Below, in pieces: positions 20,513-28,030 of a stretch of DNA of 48,779 nucleotides. This DNA comes from a virus. A program made the position numbers and the translations under genes. The notes under the pieces were generated by a model that ran no database searches, was not told the DNA's origin, and saw only the letters and a program-made list of their open reading frames with translations. Each line of letters begins with the position of its first letter. Position 1 is the first letter of the stretch. The stretch spans positions 1-48,779 of IMG/VR virus record IMGVR_UViG_3300027973_000006; one strand, written 5' to 3'.

Positions 20513-22378
20513 ATGGCAAAACGAAAACCATCACAGAAAACAAGCCAAAAACCGATTACGGAATCAATTTCGTATGACACAGGCAGTTATCAAACTGGAT
20601 GGGGGCCATTTTGGAACGATCCGTCTGAATATGGTGCTTTTCAGTTCCCTAATGCGGGGATGGGTGGTTGGGTCAATCCCGCTCAATTAGCGGTTAGAGA
20701 CAATTATCTATCAGGTGAGCAACTTCCGATCTATCTGTCTTGGTGGCAGCTTAAAAGCATCAGGGATAGAGCTAGATTCGTGTTTGCTACCAACGAATTT
20801 GCTCATGGGTTAGTTCAATGCTTTCAATCATTTGTTGTGGGGTCTGCGGGATTTAAATGGCGGGTAGCTTCAATCGATCTAAAGAACCCAGTTCCAGAAG
20901 AATTACTGAAGAGATGTCAAGCCTCTTTAGACATTTTTCGTGAATACAACAGCATGGTGGATGTCGAGAATGAAATTGTGTACAGACTCCATGTTGATGG
21001 AGAGGTATTCATTAGAAAGTTCCCACAAGCCAATGGAATGCTAGTAATTCGCTTTATTGAGCCAGAATTGGTCAGAGGGTATGCTACGGATATCGGATCA
21101 CCAAAAGATTCGTTTGGGATTGTGTGTGACGAAGACGATATTAACACCGTTTTAGGTTATAATGTCATTTTGAAGCCTAGGGTATCTAGAGAACCCGATT
21201 TTATCCCTGCTGAAGAAATCATACACATCAAAATTGGCACAAATGCGAATGCAAAGCGTGGGTTGACTACATTCTACCCTGTGTTCCAGAATTTGACCAA
21301 TTGCGAGGATATTTTAGCTTCTACGGTCACGATGGCGAAAGCTAGAGCAAAGATTGCGATGATCAGGAAGGTAAACAATGTTGCCCCTGACTCAATGGCA
21401 TCACTTGTTGACTCACAAATCGATGCTACGCTTGGTGGCAGTAATAATATGGGTGCAACAGAGAATATTGGATTGGAGAGATTTGGCTATGGATCGATCA
21501 TCACAGCACCCGCAAACATCGACTACGAATTTCCAGGGGCAAATGTCGATGCAGCAGGGCTTATCCAAGTTTTGCAGGCTAACCTACGATCCCTTGCAAC
21601 ACGCTTTGGAATCAGCGAAACACTCATGTCCGGTGACGCATCAAATAATAACTACTCTTCAGCACTCATTGCGGAAGCTCCAGCAAGGCGAACCTTTGAG
21701 CGATGGCAAGGGATTGTTGGAAGATCCTTGGCCGAATGTCGATTCGAGCCAAACAAATCTTTAGCTTGGTCGCAGATTCACCTCGCATCCGAACACGGTA
21801 TCATTCCAAAAGAGATTCTTAAGAACATCAAGATCACTTCTGAAGCATATTCTCTTCAATCAAGAGAGCATCAGAAGGAAGCTGAGATGAACAATGTGTA
21901 CCATTCGATGGGCGTGAAGTCGATTCAAACGATTCGGGCCGAATTAGGCCTTGATAACGATACCGAAGCATCAAACTTCATCAAGCCAATTGTTGACGAG
22001 AAGAAGGGTGCAACGGAAATTGATCCAATGAATCCTTCATCAAGGATTGAGTCTGGAAGTGCTACGCAAGGGATCGGTGGTGGAGATCAAGTTCAAGATT
22101 CCGCTCTCAATGGGGCACAGATCGCAAACCTTGTCGATATTATTCATCGATGCACTATTGGTGAAATTCCAATGGAAAGTGGCAAGGCGATTGCGAGAGC
22201 ATCATTCCCTGCGATCACTCCTGAGATCATTGATCTTATGTTCCGTGATGTAGTGGTAAAGATCCCCGAACCCGTTCAACCTGTGTCAAGTTCTTCACCA
22301 GAAAAACTTGGTGGAAATGAACCACCACCAAATCTACCAGCAGCAAAATCACCAAAAACATCGACTGTAACAGGATAA
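20513..22378 (+). CDS. Portal protein (lambda-type)
   Basis: This 621-residue protein forms the dodecameric DNA-entry ring of the head. The central region NLRSLATRFGISETLMSGD followed by NNYSSALIAEAPARRTFERWQ is the typical portal signature of the lambda family, and the early segment AFVFATNEFAHGLVQCFQSFV-like helices fit the clip/stem regions. The N-terminal 30 residues are basic and the C-terminus is Pro/Ser-rich. It lies directly before the protease gene, the usual order. Confidence 0.92.
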   Translation: MAKRKPSQKTSQKPITESISYDTGSYQTGWGPFWNDPSEYGAFQFPNAGMGGWVNPAQLAVRDNYLSGEQLPIYLSWWQLKSIRDRARFVFATNEFAHGLVQCFQSFVVGSAGFKWRVASIDLKNPVPEELLKRCQASLDIFREYNSMVDVENEIVYRLHVDGEVFIRKFPQANGMLVIRFIEPELVRGYATDIGSPKDSFGIVCDEDDINTVLGYNVILKPRVSREPDFIPAEEIIHIKIGTNANAKRGLTTFYPVFQNLTNCEDILASTVTMAKARAKIAMIRKVNNVAPDSMASLVDSQIDATLGGSNNMGATENIGLERFGYGSIITAPANIDYEFPGANVDAAGLIQVLQANLRSLATRFGISETLMSGDASNNNYSSALIAEAPARRTFERWQGIVGRSLAECRFEPNKSLAWSQIHLASEHGIIPKEILKNIKITSEAYSLQSREHQKEAEMNNVYHSMGVKSIQTIRAELGLDNDTEASNFIKPIVDEKKGATEIDPMNPSSRIESGSATQGIGGGDQVQDSALNGAQIANLVDIIHRCTIGEIPMESGKAIARASFPAITPEIIDLMFRDVVVKIPEPVQPVSSSSPEKLGGNEPPPNLPAAKSPKTSTVTG

Positions 22379-22381
22379 TTG

Positions 22382-22411
22382 TTGACAACACTAGACGATT
22401 GGATGTAATAT
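22382..22411 (+). promoter_or_regulatory. Strong internal promoter for the protease gene
   Basis: A consensus TTGACA (22382-22387) and TAATAT (22406-22411) with an 18-base spacer lie in the 39-base gap after the portal. The expected start point is at or next to the ATG at 22418, which has no Shine-Dalgarno sequence. This would give a leaderless mRNA. Confidence 0.7.
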
Positions 22412-22417
22412 CATACT

Positions 22418-23497
22418 ATGAATGCCGTCATTGAAAATAAACCAGGTGTAGTTGACCGAAACAAGTCCATTGTTTACGGTGTAAAAGTGCTTGGATTTAG
22501 CTCAATGAATGGCAGAATCTACGATCCAAAAGCGATTCGTGATGCAGTTCCGCTTTACGAAAACGCTCCAGTAAATAAAGACCACAAAACCGAAGCACCT
22601 TTGTTTTCTGACAGGCTAGGATGGCTTCAAAATGTCCGTTTTACCTCAGAAGGTTTATATGCGGACTTCAGATATAACCCCCATGCTGATGGGATTGATT
22701 CGTTTTTGTGGTTCGCAGAAAATAATGGCCTCGGTGATGTAGGCTTTAGCCATCTTGTTAGTGGCAAATCAATTCCAGATCAAGATGGTACAGAAAGAGT
22801 TGTCAGAATTGACAGAGTTAGATCGGTGGATCTAGTTGCAAACCCTGCAACTACCACCACCATTTTTGAATCCAAGGAGACTGCAATGAAAAATGACAAA
22901 ATGATGACTGAAGAAAATCCTGTAAAGGAAATGTATAAGGAAGAGGTTCCAGATGCTGCACCCGCACAAGAGCCAACTGCTGCACCGGCTTCGGAAGAAC
23001 CGTCTTCTGATATGCTCAAGAAAATTATGGAAATTTGCGTTGGCCCAGGTGAAGGTTCGGCAAAAGGTCAGATGATTCTTGACCTTATTGCCAATGCAAC
23101 TGGCCTCGGTGGCGTGACTGCTGAAACCTCAGATGTAACAGGAAATCCTACTTCTGGAACACCAGCACAAGCTTCTAATAGTGACGATGATTCTGGCGAA
23201 GAAGAAATGGATGACGAAAAAAAGGAATCCATTAACGAGCTTCTAGAGCTTCGCAAATGGAAGGCCGAAAAACTCAATGAAGAAAAAATATTCTCCCTGC
23301 TTAAGGAGAATAAACTAGAAGCAACCCCTGTGTTTGTAAAGCAACTTTCCGCTATCGGTGAAACGATGTGGGCAGAAGCGATTGAAGACAGAAAAAAGGT
23401 TGCTCTTGTCAGAGCTAGTGTTAAGCCAGTTAGTTCGACTGCAATCCAAGGCGAGTCGAATTATCAACAGTTCCGTGAAAATGTCCTTGGCAAATAG
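22418..23497 (+). CDS. Prohead maturation protease fused to scaffold region
   Basis: Residues 15-150 match the HK97/S78-type prohead protease: a conserved His56 (NKDHK), the nucleophile region VGFSHLV with Ser111, and the end SVDLVANPATTTTIF. Residues 150-280 are acidic, Pro/Ala-rich and disordered, and the rest is helical, as in scaffold domains. It would self-assemble inside the prohead, cleave the capsid proteins and itself, and leave room for DNA. No ribosome site precedes the ATG; the upstream promoter may give a leaderless transcript. Upstream in-frame codons hit a stop, so the start cannot move upstream. Confidence 0.88.
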   Translation: MNAVIENKPGVVDRNKSIVYGVKVLGFSSMNGRIYDPKAIRDAVPLYENAPVNKDHKTEAPLFSDRLGWLQNVRFTSEGLYADFRYNPHADGIDSFLWFAENNGLGDVGFSHLVSGKSIPDQDGTERVVRIDRVRSVDLVANPATTTTIFESKETAMKNDKMMTEENPVKEMYKEEVPDAAPAQEPTAAPASEEPSSDMLKKIMEICVGPGEGSAKGQMILDLIANATGLGGVTAETSDVTGNPTSGTPAQASNSDDDSGEEEMDDEKKESINELLELRKWKAEKLNEEKIFSLLKENKLEATPVFVKQLSAIGETMWAEAIEDRKKVALVRASVKPVSSTAIQGESNYQQFRENVLGK

Positions 23498-23519
23498 CCA
23501 TCATTAAGGAGTCTATGAC

Positions 23520-23990
23520 ATGGCGATTACTTACAGTTTCAATGCGACTAATCCTGTGGTGGCTCCTGTTGCCACCAATAAGGCGATTCAAGTTGGCGAT
23601 CTTGTAGCTCTATCTTCCGGTAGTGCGATCTCTGCTCTTGATTTTCCTTGGGATACCAACTTGGCAACCACTCAAACTGCGTTTGCAAGTGCTTTCCTAG
23701 GTGTATCTGGTCAATTAAAGAGAGCAGACATCCCACTTGTGTATGGTAACTCGGTAGCCAACCAGATTCGGGTTGATTGCTCTGGTATCTACGCTGGTGA
23801 TTATACTGGTTCCGCTCTTCTCGTTGGGGATTTTGTTGGCCCCACCGCAGTATCTAGCGTTCTTCAGCCACAATCTTTGGTTAAAGTTGCATCCGCTGCT
23901 TTGGCTATTGGTCGAGTTGTTGAAGCCCTTGCGGGTACTGGTACTGTAAAATTCCAATTGTTGTCTAGTCAAAACCCTGTGGCCCGATAA
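23520..23990 (+). CDS. Probable head decoration protein
   Basis: A 156-residue beta-rich protein (start MAITYSFNATNPVVAPV, then IQVGDLVALSSG). Its place between the protease and the major capsid protein is where lambda-like phages keep decoration or stabilising proteins, and the VGDLV/VGDFV repeated strand pattern resembles that type. AAGGAG lies before the ATG. Function is inferred from position and composition only. Confidence 0.7.
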   Translation: MAITYSFNATNPVVAPVATNKAIQVGDLVALSSGSAISALDFPWDTNLATTQTAFASAFLGVSGQLKRADIPLVYGNSVANQIRVDCSGIYAGDYTGSALLVGDFVGPTAVSSVLQPQSLVKVASAALAIGRVVEALAGTGTVKFQLLSSQNPVAR

Positions 23991-24015
23991 TCCACAACTT
24001 TTTAAGGAGATTGTT

Positions 24016-25233
24016 ATGAAGAGTCTAGGTAAAAAGCTGAAGGAATTCGGCCAACAAAATGGTTTGGCTAAAACCAAGGCATTCTTTTCGGAATCTATTT
24101 CTAAAGGTGATGTTGCGGTAAATCGCATATCCCTTAGAGGTCTTGCAGAAGGCATCATGGGTGATGATTGGGCCGAACAGCTTAATCGTTTCAATGGGCC
24201 AGAGCGAACCTTTATGGAAGCAACTGAAGCAGTTGATGCTTCTAACTTTGCTGCCATCACAGGCCAGATCCTTATCACTACGGTTCAAGAAAAGTATAAG
24301 TTGGCATCATTTATTGGTGATCAACTTGTATCGACCATCCCTGCTGGTCAGAACCTTGCTAGTGAGTTGATTCCTTGGCTATCGGACATCAGTCCTTCGC
24401 CAGAAGTGGTTCAACCTGGTATGCCTTATCCACACACCATGTTCTCTGGTAACTATGTACGACTTCCAGCCATCGAAAAGGTGGGGCGAATTTGTGCTAT
24501 TACCGCAGAAATGATTTATTCGGATAAGACCTCCCAAGCTTTAGCATCTGCTGAATCCGTAGGTACTTATTGCGGTCTAGTTCGTGAAGAGAGAATTCTT
24601 AACACGGTACTCGGCCTCACAGGTAGCTATGTATACGGTACTGCTAATGGTGTAGAGTCAACTCTAAACACCTATTCAGCCACCGCTCAAGCGGGTATGA
24701 CCTTTGGCTTCATCAATAAGGTGACTTCTTATGCGTTGAGCAATTTTGCTAGCATTAATACGCTAGAACAATTGTTCTACCAAATGAAAGATCCTAATAC
24801 TGGCAAGCCAATCGATATCTTTGGCCCTGGTATGCAAATGCTCGTTATGCCTTTCCAAAAATATACTGCTTCTAGGATTCTTAATCCTCAGACAGTTACC
24901 AAAAATGGGCCTTTTGCCACTTCTGGTGATGTTGAACAGTTGGAAAGTCCTAATCCGCTTGACAACAACTATGGTCTTCTCACATCCGCTCATGCGAGAA
25001 ACCTGTTGGTAACCAGCGGTATTTCTGCTTCTACCGCAGACAAATATGTTTACTTGGGTAACTTCAAGAAAGCGTTTGTTTGGAGAGAGGCCAAGCCTAT
25101 GGAAGTTGTTCAAGCTCCAGCGAATAATTGGGCCGAGTTTAATCAGGACATTGCGGTTGCCATCAAGGCTTCTTGGTGGGGTTCTGCTGGTGTTACTGAT
25201 CCTCGTTATGTTGTTCAAGGACTTCCAGCCTAG
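24016..25233 (+). CDS. Major capsid protein (HK97 fold)
   Basis: A 405-residue protein with a helical N-terminal delta-like region (residues 1-60), then a core whose segments LASELIPWLSD, AITAEMIYSDKT, GMQMLVMPF and AFVWREAKPMEV fit the P- and A-domain strands of HK97-type capsids. It follows the protease/scaffold and decoration-like genes, and is followed by a strong terminator, as expected for the most abundant protein. The ribosome site AAGGAG is well spaced. Confidence 0.9.
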   Translation: MKSLGKKLKEFGQQNGLAKTKAFFSESISKGDVAVNRISLRGLAEGIMGDDWAEQLNRFNGPERTFMEATEAVDASNFAAITGQILITTVQEKYKLASFIGDQLVSTIPAGQNLASELIPWLSDISPSPEVVQPGMPYPHTMFSGNYVRLPAIEKVGRICAITAEMIYSDKTSQALASAESVGTYCGLVREERILNTVLGLTGSYVYGTANGVESTLNTYSATAQAGMTFGFINKVTSYALSNFASINTLEQLFYQMKDPNTGKPIDIFGPGMQMLVMPFQKYTASRILNPQTVTKNGPFATSGDVEQLESPNPLDNNYGLLTSAHARNLLVTSGISASTADKYVYLGNFKKAFVWREAKPMEVVQAPANNWAEFNQDIAVAIKASWWGSAGVTDPRYVVQGLPA

Positions 25234-25250
25234 TCCTACCTACCCTAGAG

Positions 25251-25285
25251 CTAGGGGTCAGTTCTTGGCCCCTAGTTTTCTTTTT
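25251..25285 (+). terminator. Intrinsic terminator after the capsid gene
   Basis: CTAGGGGTC (25251-25259) pairs with GGCCCCTAG (25267-25275), nine pairs with one wobble, around seven bases, followed by TTTTCTTTTT. It probably reduces transcription of the tail genes relative to the capsid gene. Confidence 0.85.
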
Positions 25286-25296
25286 AAGAGGTTATT

Positions 25297-25509
25297 ATGC
25301 CAACTCCAGCCGAAAACCTCCTGACTATAAGAGACAACTATATAAACGCATTGGTGGCTGATTCTGCAAGCCCTCAACCTTCTTATTCATGGGAAGGTGT
25401 TGCTGTTTCTAGGACAGAGTGGAGACAGCAGACTTTGCAGCATATTACCCAAGTAAATAAGCTTTTGACTTATGTGAATCCGCAAACATACAAGACACAA
25501 TTCATGTAA
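25297..25509 (+). CDS. Small head-tail region protein
   Basis: A 70-residue helical protein starting MPTPAENLLTIRDNYI with a SYSWEGVAVSRTEW middle. Short proteins of this kind lie right after the capsid gene in many siphoviruses and often serve as head completion or neck parts. It starts 12 bases after the terminator T-run. No family recognised with confidence. Confidence 0.65.
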   Translation: MPTPAENLLTIRDNYINALVADSASPQPSYSWEGVAVSRTEWRQQTLQHITQVNKLLTYVNPQTYKTQFM

Positions 25510-25518
25510 GGGGTGTGT

Positions 25519-25839
25519 ATGCCTACGCTAAATTTGTCTCAGGAATATCATGTTTTTGATAATCCAGAAGTATTGGTTTTAAAAAATGTAGACAATGTTA
25601 CTGCTACAACAAATTATGGTTTTAGAAGAGCAATGACTTTGGCTTACACCGATCAAAGTGGTGTAGCAAAGATTGAAAGTATCACAAGATTTTTGGTGTG
25701 GAAAGCTAATCTTGGTGGGTTTAAGCCAATGATTGATTGCGAAATAACGGATGTTAATTCAGTTAAGTATTATGTCAACCACATTGATAACTCTGGAAAC
25801 AGGGAATATTACGGATTAGATTGCACTCAACAGAGTTAA
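25519..25839 (+). CDS. Head-tail region protein, unknown function
   Basis: A 106-residue beta-rich protein starting MPTLNLSQEYHVFDNPEV. I chose ATG 25519 because AAGGGG lies six bases before it; a GTG six bases earlier is less likely. Size and place fit a head-tail connector (stopper-like) protein. It ends three bases before the next start. No recognised motif. Confidence 0.65.
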   Translation: MPTLNLSQEYHVFDNPEVLVLKNVDNVTATTNYGFRRAMTLAYTDQSGVAKIESITRFLVWKANLGGFKPMIDCEITDVNSVKYYVNHIDNSGNREYYGLDCTQQS

Positions 25840-25841
25840 AC

Positions 25842-26321
25842 ATGAATAACAGAATATATCGCAAGCCAAGACCAATGATGGCAGCTAATGCAGCGGATCG
25901 TTATACTACGATCATAGATACTGTTGCAGAAAACCTAGTGGCTTTGACCTATACGGTTTACAAGCGTAAAGGTGCGGTAATAAGAGAATCTGATGCATTC
26001 CCATGCGTAGTGATAGCACCGTCAGAAGAAGGCGAAGAATTAGGAATAGAAGCCCTTGGCGGGATATCTGAATACATATATTCAATCAGGGTTTATTACA
26101 TTCAAGAGTACGCTAGGGATCTTGTGTATACGGATCTTGATGACAGATACAAAATAAGAAAAGAAGTTTTTCAGATAGGTCAATTCCCAGGGTCTATTAG
26201 CCCTTCAAGAGTTATGGTAAAGGGAATTCAGCCGTTTTCCGTCAACAGTAACCCGAATACAGTTTACAATGTTACTGGTTTTCGTGTATCATATGGGTTC
26301 ATGGAACAGGGTTTAGTTTAA
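25842..26321 (+). CDS. Probable tail-completion / neck protein
   Basis: A 159-residue protein with a basic start (MNNRIYRKPRPMM) and an alternating beta/helical body; the segment FPCVVIAPSEEGEE followed by YSIRVYYI fits minor tail-terminator-like proteins that prepare the tail end for the head. The start is ATG 25842; the TTG at 25821 lies in the preceding gene. The ribosome site is weak. Assigned by position. Confidence 0.6.
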   Translation: MNNRIYRKPRPMMAANAADRYTTIIDTVAENLVALTYTVYKRKGAVIRESDAFPCVVIAPSEEGEELGIEALGGISEYIYSIRVYYIQEYARDLVYTDLDDRYKIRKEVFQIGQFPGSISPSRVMVKGIQPFSVNSNPNTVYNVTGFRVSYGFMEQGLV

Positions 26322-26336
26322 CTTAAGGAGTTAAAT

Positions 26337-26840
26337 ATGGCAGCAGTCACAAATTATTTTTTAACAGGCAAAATAGCCTTGTTTAATATGCTTAGAACTG
26401 ATGGAACCGTAGGTACTGGAACCCTTCCAGTTACAACCGCAAGCATAGCTACAAAAATAGATACACCTGATGCATCTAGTTTTGCAACTAGTGGTTTCAC
26501 AGGATTAGTTCCAGGCATCAAAAGTGCAGAAATAACTGTTGAAATTCTTTACGATAAAGTTGCATTGCCACCCATTTTTGCGGGCATGAAGGCTGATGTA
26601 GAGCTTTCACCTACTGGTGGAAGAGCAGCGTTTTTAGCTTTATCACCAACATCAACTGAGGCTACATTAGGAACAAATGAATATGGGCCTTATGGTGGCG
26701 ATCCACTAACATTTATTTTTGAAAACTGTACGGTTACTGCGGTCACTTATGATGTGCCTGTTAAAGATGTTCAGAAGGTTAAATTGACTTTGGTTCCTTC
26801 GGCATCTGCTACCGTTAATTTTGGATTGGTAACATTCTAA
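26337..26840 (+). CDS. Major tail tube-like protein 1
   Basis: A 167-residue beta-rich protein. Its C-terminal part NCTVTAVTYDVPVKDVQKVKLTL matches the end of the next gene (NCVLTAINYDAAVKDIQKMSLTF), so the pair are paralogues. The position before the tail chaperones is that of the tube protein. AAGGAG lies six bases before the ATG. One copy may form the tube and the other a variant or decoration ring. Confidence 0.7.
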   Translation: MAAVTNYFLTGKIALFNMLRTDGTVGTGTLPVTTASIATKIDTPDASSFATSGFTGLVPGIKSAEITVEILYDKVALPPIFAGMKADVELSPTGGRAAFLALSPTSTEATLGTNEYGPYGGDPLTFIFENCTVTAVTYDVPVKDVQKVKLTLVPSASATVNFGLVTF

Positions 26841-26856
26841 TCAAGGAGATTTGATA

Positions 26857-27246
26857 ATGGCTATTCTCTCTGGAAGATATGGTAAGGTTTCGATTGGTGA
26901 TTTAGAAGGTGTTCCAGCTACAAATATATCTGTTAATAGCAAAGCAGAAACTGTTGATTCCACTAATTTTAACAACATGGGTTTTGATTCTCATGTTATT
27001 GGTTTGTATTCTGCTGAAATAACTTGTGATTTACTTGAAGTTATTTCTGGATACGGATTAAAAGTTGGATCGACTGGATCGATTGTTATTATTGATGACA
27101 ATAGTGATGATGCGGTAAATCCTGTTACATACACAATAACCAATTGTGTATTGACTGCTATCAATTATGATGCAGCGGTAAAAGACATTCAAAAAATGAG
27201 CCTTACCTTTGCAACTTATGGACAGTTTAGTTTTATTGTTGGTTAA
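26857..27246 (+). CDS. Major tail tube-like protein 2
   Basis: A 129-residue protein starting MAILSGRYGKVSIGDLEGV, with a SAEITCDLLEV strand and the shared C-terminal signature. I chose ATG 26857 because AAGGAG lies 8 bases before it. It is shorter than the first paralogue because that copy has an insertion in the middle. Directly followed by the tail chaperone gene. Confidence 0.7.
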   Translation: MAILSGRYGKVSIGDLEGVPATNISVNSKAETVDSTNFNNMGFDSHVIGLYSAEITCDLLEVISGYGLKVGSTGSIVIIDDNSDDAVNPVTYTITNCVLTAINYDAAVKDIQKMSLTFATYGQFSFIVG

Positions 27247-27264
27247 AATTTTGAAAGGAAGCAT

Positions 27265-27687
27265 ATGTCAGATACAGTAAACAGTCTTCTCAATTCCGAA
27301 GGCGAAGGGTCTTTAACTATTGAATTTAACGGTAAGAAATATACCGCTGGACTCATTACACAAAAAGTTAAAGCTGACTTTGAAAAGAGGATGGAAAAGA
27401 AAGCGTTAGATGCTGTATTTTCTCTCAAGAATAATCTTGAGCCAGTTGAGTTCCGTGAAGCGATATCTTCTGTAACAAGGGATATTGCTTCTGGAGCATA
27501 TTCTTTTGGAAGCGAACTATCTATAGCAGCAATGTCTACTCCTTCTGGTGCAATTGCATTAGCAGCATCATTGTTCTCTGCTCCAGAGAATGAAGTGCAA
27601 TCTCTGATGATGTCAGAGAAGGAAAGATTTGAAGCTGTGATGGAAATAGTTCGGGAGAAGAGTTTCCCAAACGCAAGGAGGGGGTAA
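27265..27687 (+). CDS. Tail assembly chaperone, gpG-like
   Basis: A 140-residue acidic to neutral helical protein. An N-terminal strand region (GSLTIEFNGKKYTAGLI) precedes helices typical of gpG-type chaperones that coat the tape measure. AAAGGAAG precedes the ATG. Near its end two overlapping slippery heptamers lie at 27663-27672 and the minus-one frame is open into the next gene, so this is the shorter product of a programmed frameshift pair. Confidence 0.8.
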   Translation: MSDTVNSLLNSEGEGSLTIEFNGKKYTAGLITQKVKADFEKRMEKKALDAVFSLKNNLEPVEFREAISSVTRDIASGAYSFGSELSIAAMSTPSGAIALAASLFSAPENEVQSLMMSEKERFEAVMEIVREKSFPNARRG

Positions 27688-28028
27688 ATGGTCAGGCAAC
27701 AAATGAACCAATACCTCCACCTAATTTAAAAAACTATTTTGTCAACTTAATGGACAAGCCTTATCTTCTTCGCCCTTGGGAAATAGAGCGTTTGACGGAT
27801 AGGCAGATCATTGAACTGTATTATAGAGCTAGGAATGATAAAGGTGTTCCTGTGACTATACCTGATGAACAACACGAATGGACTCAAAGAAGAAAACAGA
27901 TAAGTACACAAGATTTGTTGTTGAATAAATTTGATAATTTTATGAAAATGGGTGCTATGATCGGGGCCAGTAGAAATCAGATGATTGAGTCTTGGAAGCA
28001 GAAATATGGCGAAGTTCCAAGGAAATAA
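27265..28028 (+). CDS. Tail assembly chaperone fusion, gpGT-like (minus-one frameshift)
   Basis: Shifting back one base near 27672 joins the gpG frame to an open frame that continues as RKEGVNGQATNEPIPPPN and then the 92-residue MDKPYLLRPWEIERLTDR part, giving about 254 residues. No independent ribosome site of quality precedes the ATG at 27750, and the frame is open well upstream of it. The T part has the long helical, basic pattern expected to bridge the tape measure and the tube. This gpG/gpGT arrangement is conserved in siphoviruses. Confidence 0.75.
27663..27672 (+). promoter_or_regulatory. Programmed frameshift slippery site
   Basis: In the gpG frame the codons TTC CCA AAC, preceded by T, make two overlapping X-XXY-YYZ heptamers, TTTCCCA (27663-27669) and CCCAAAC (27666-27672). 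The gpG stop follows 15 bases later (27685). A GGAGG (27677-27681) could pair with CCTCC (27714-27718) downstream as a stimulatory stem. Confidence 0.7.
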
Positions 28029-28030
28029 AA

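Noticed and set aside
27750-28028. Separate 92-codon gene after the gpG-like chaperone
   Set aside because: The frame is open well upstream and joined to gpG by slippery heptamers; no good ribosome site precedes ATG 27750.
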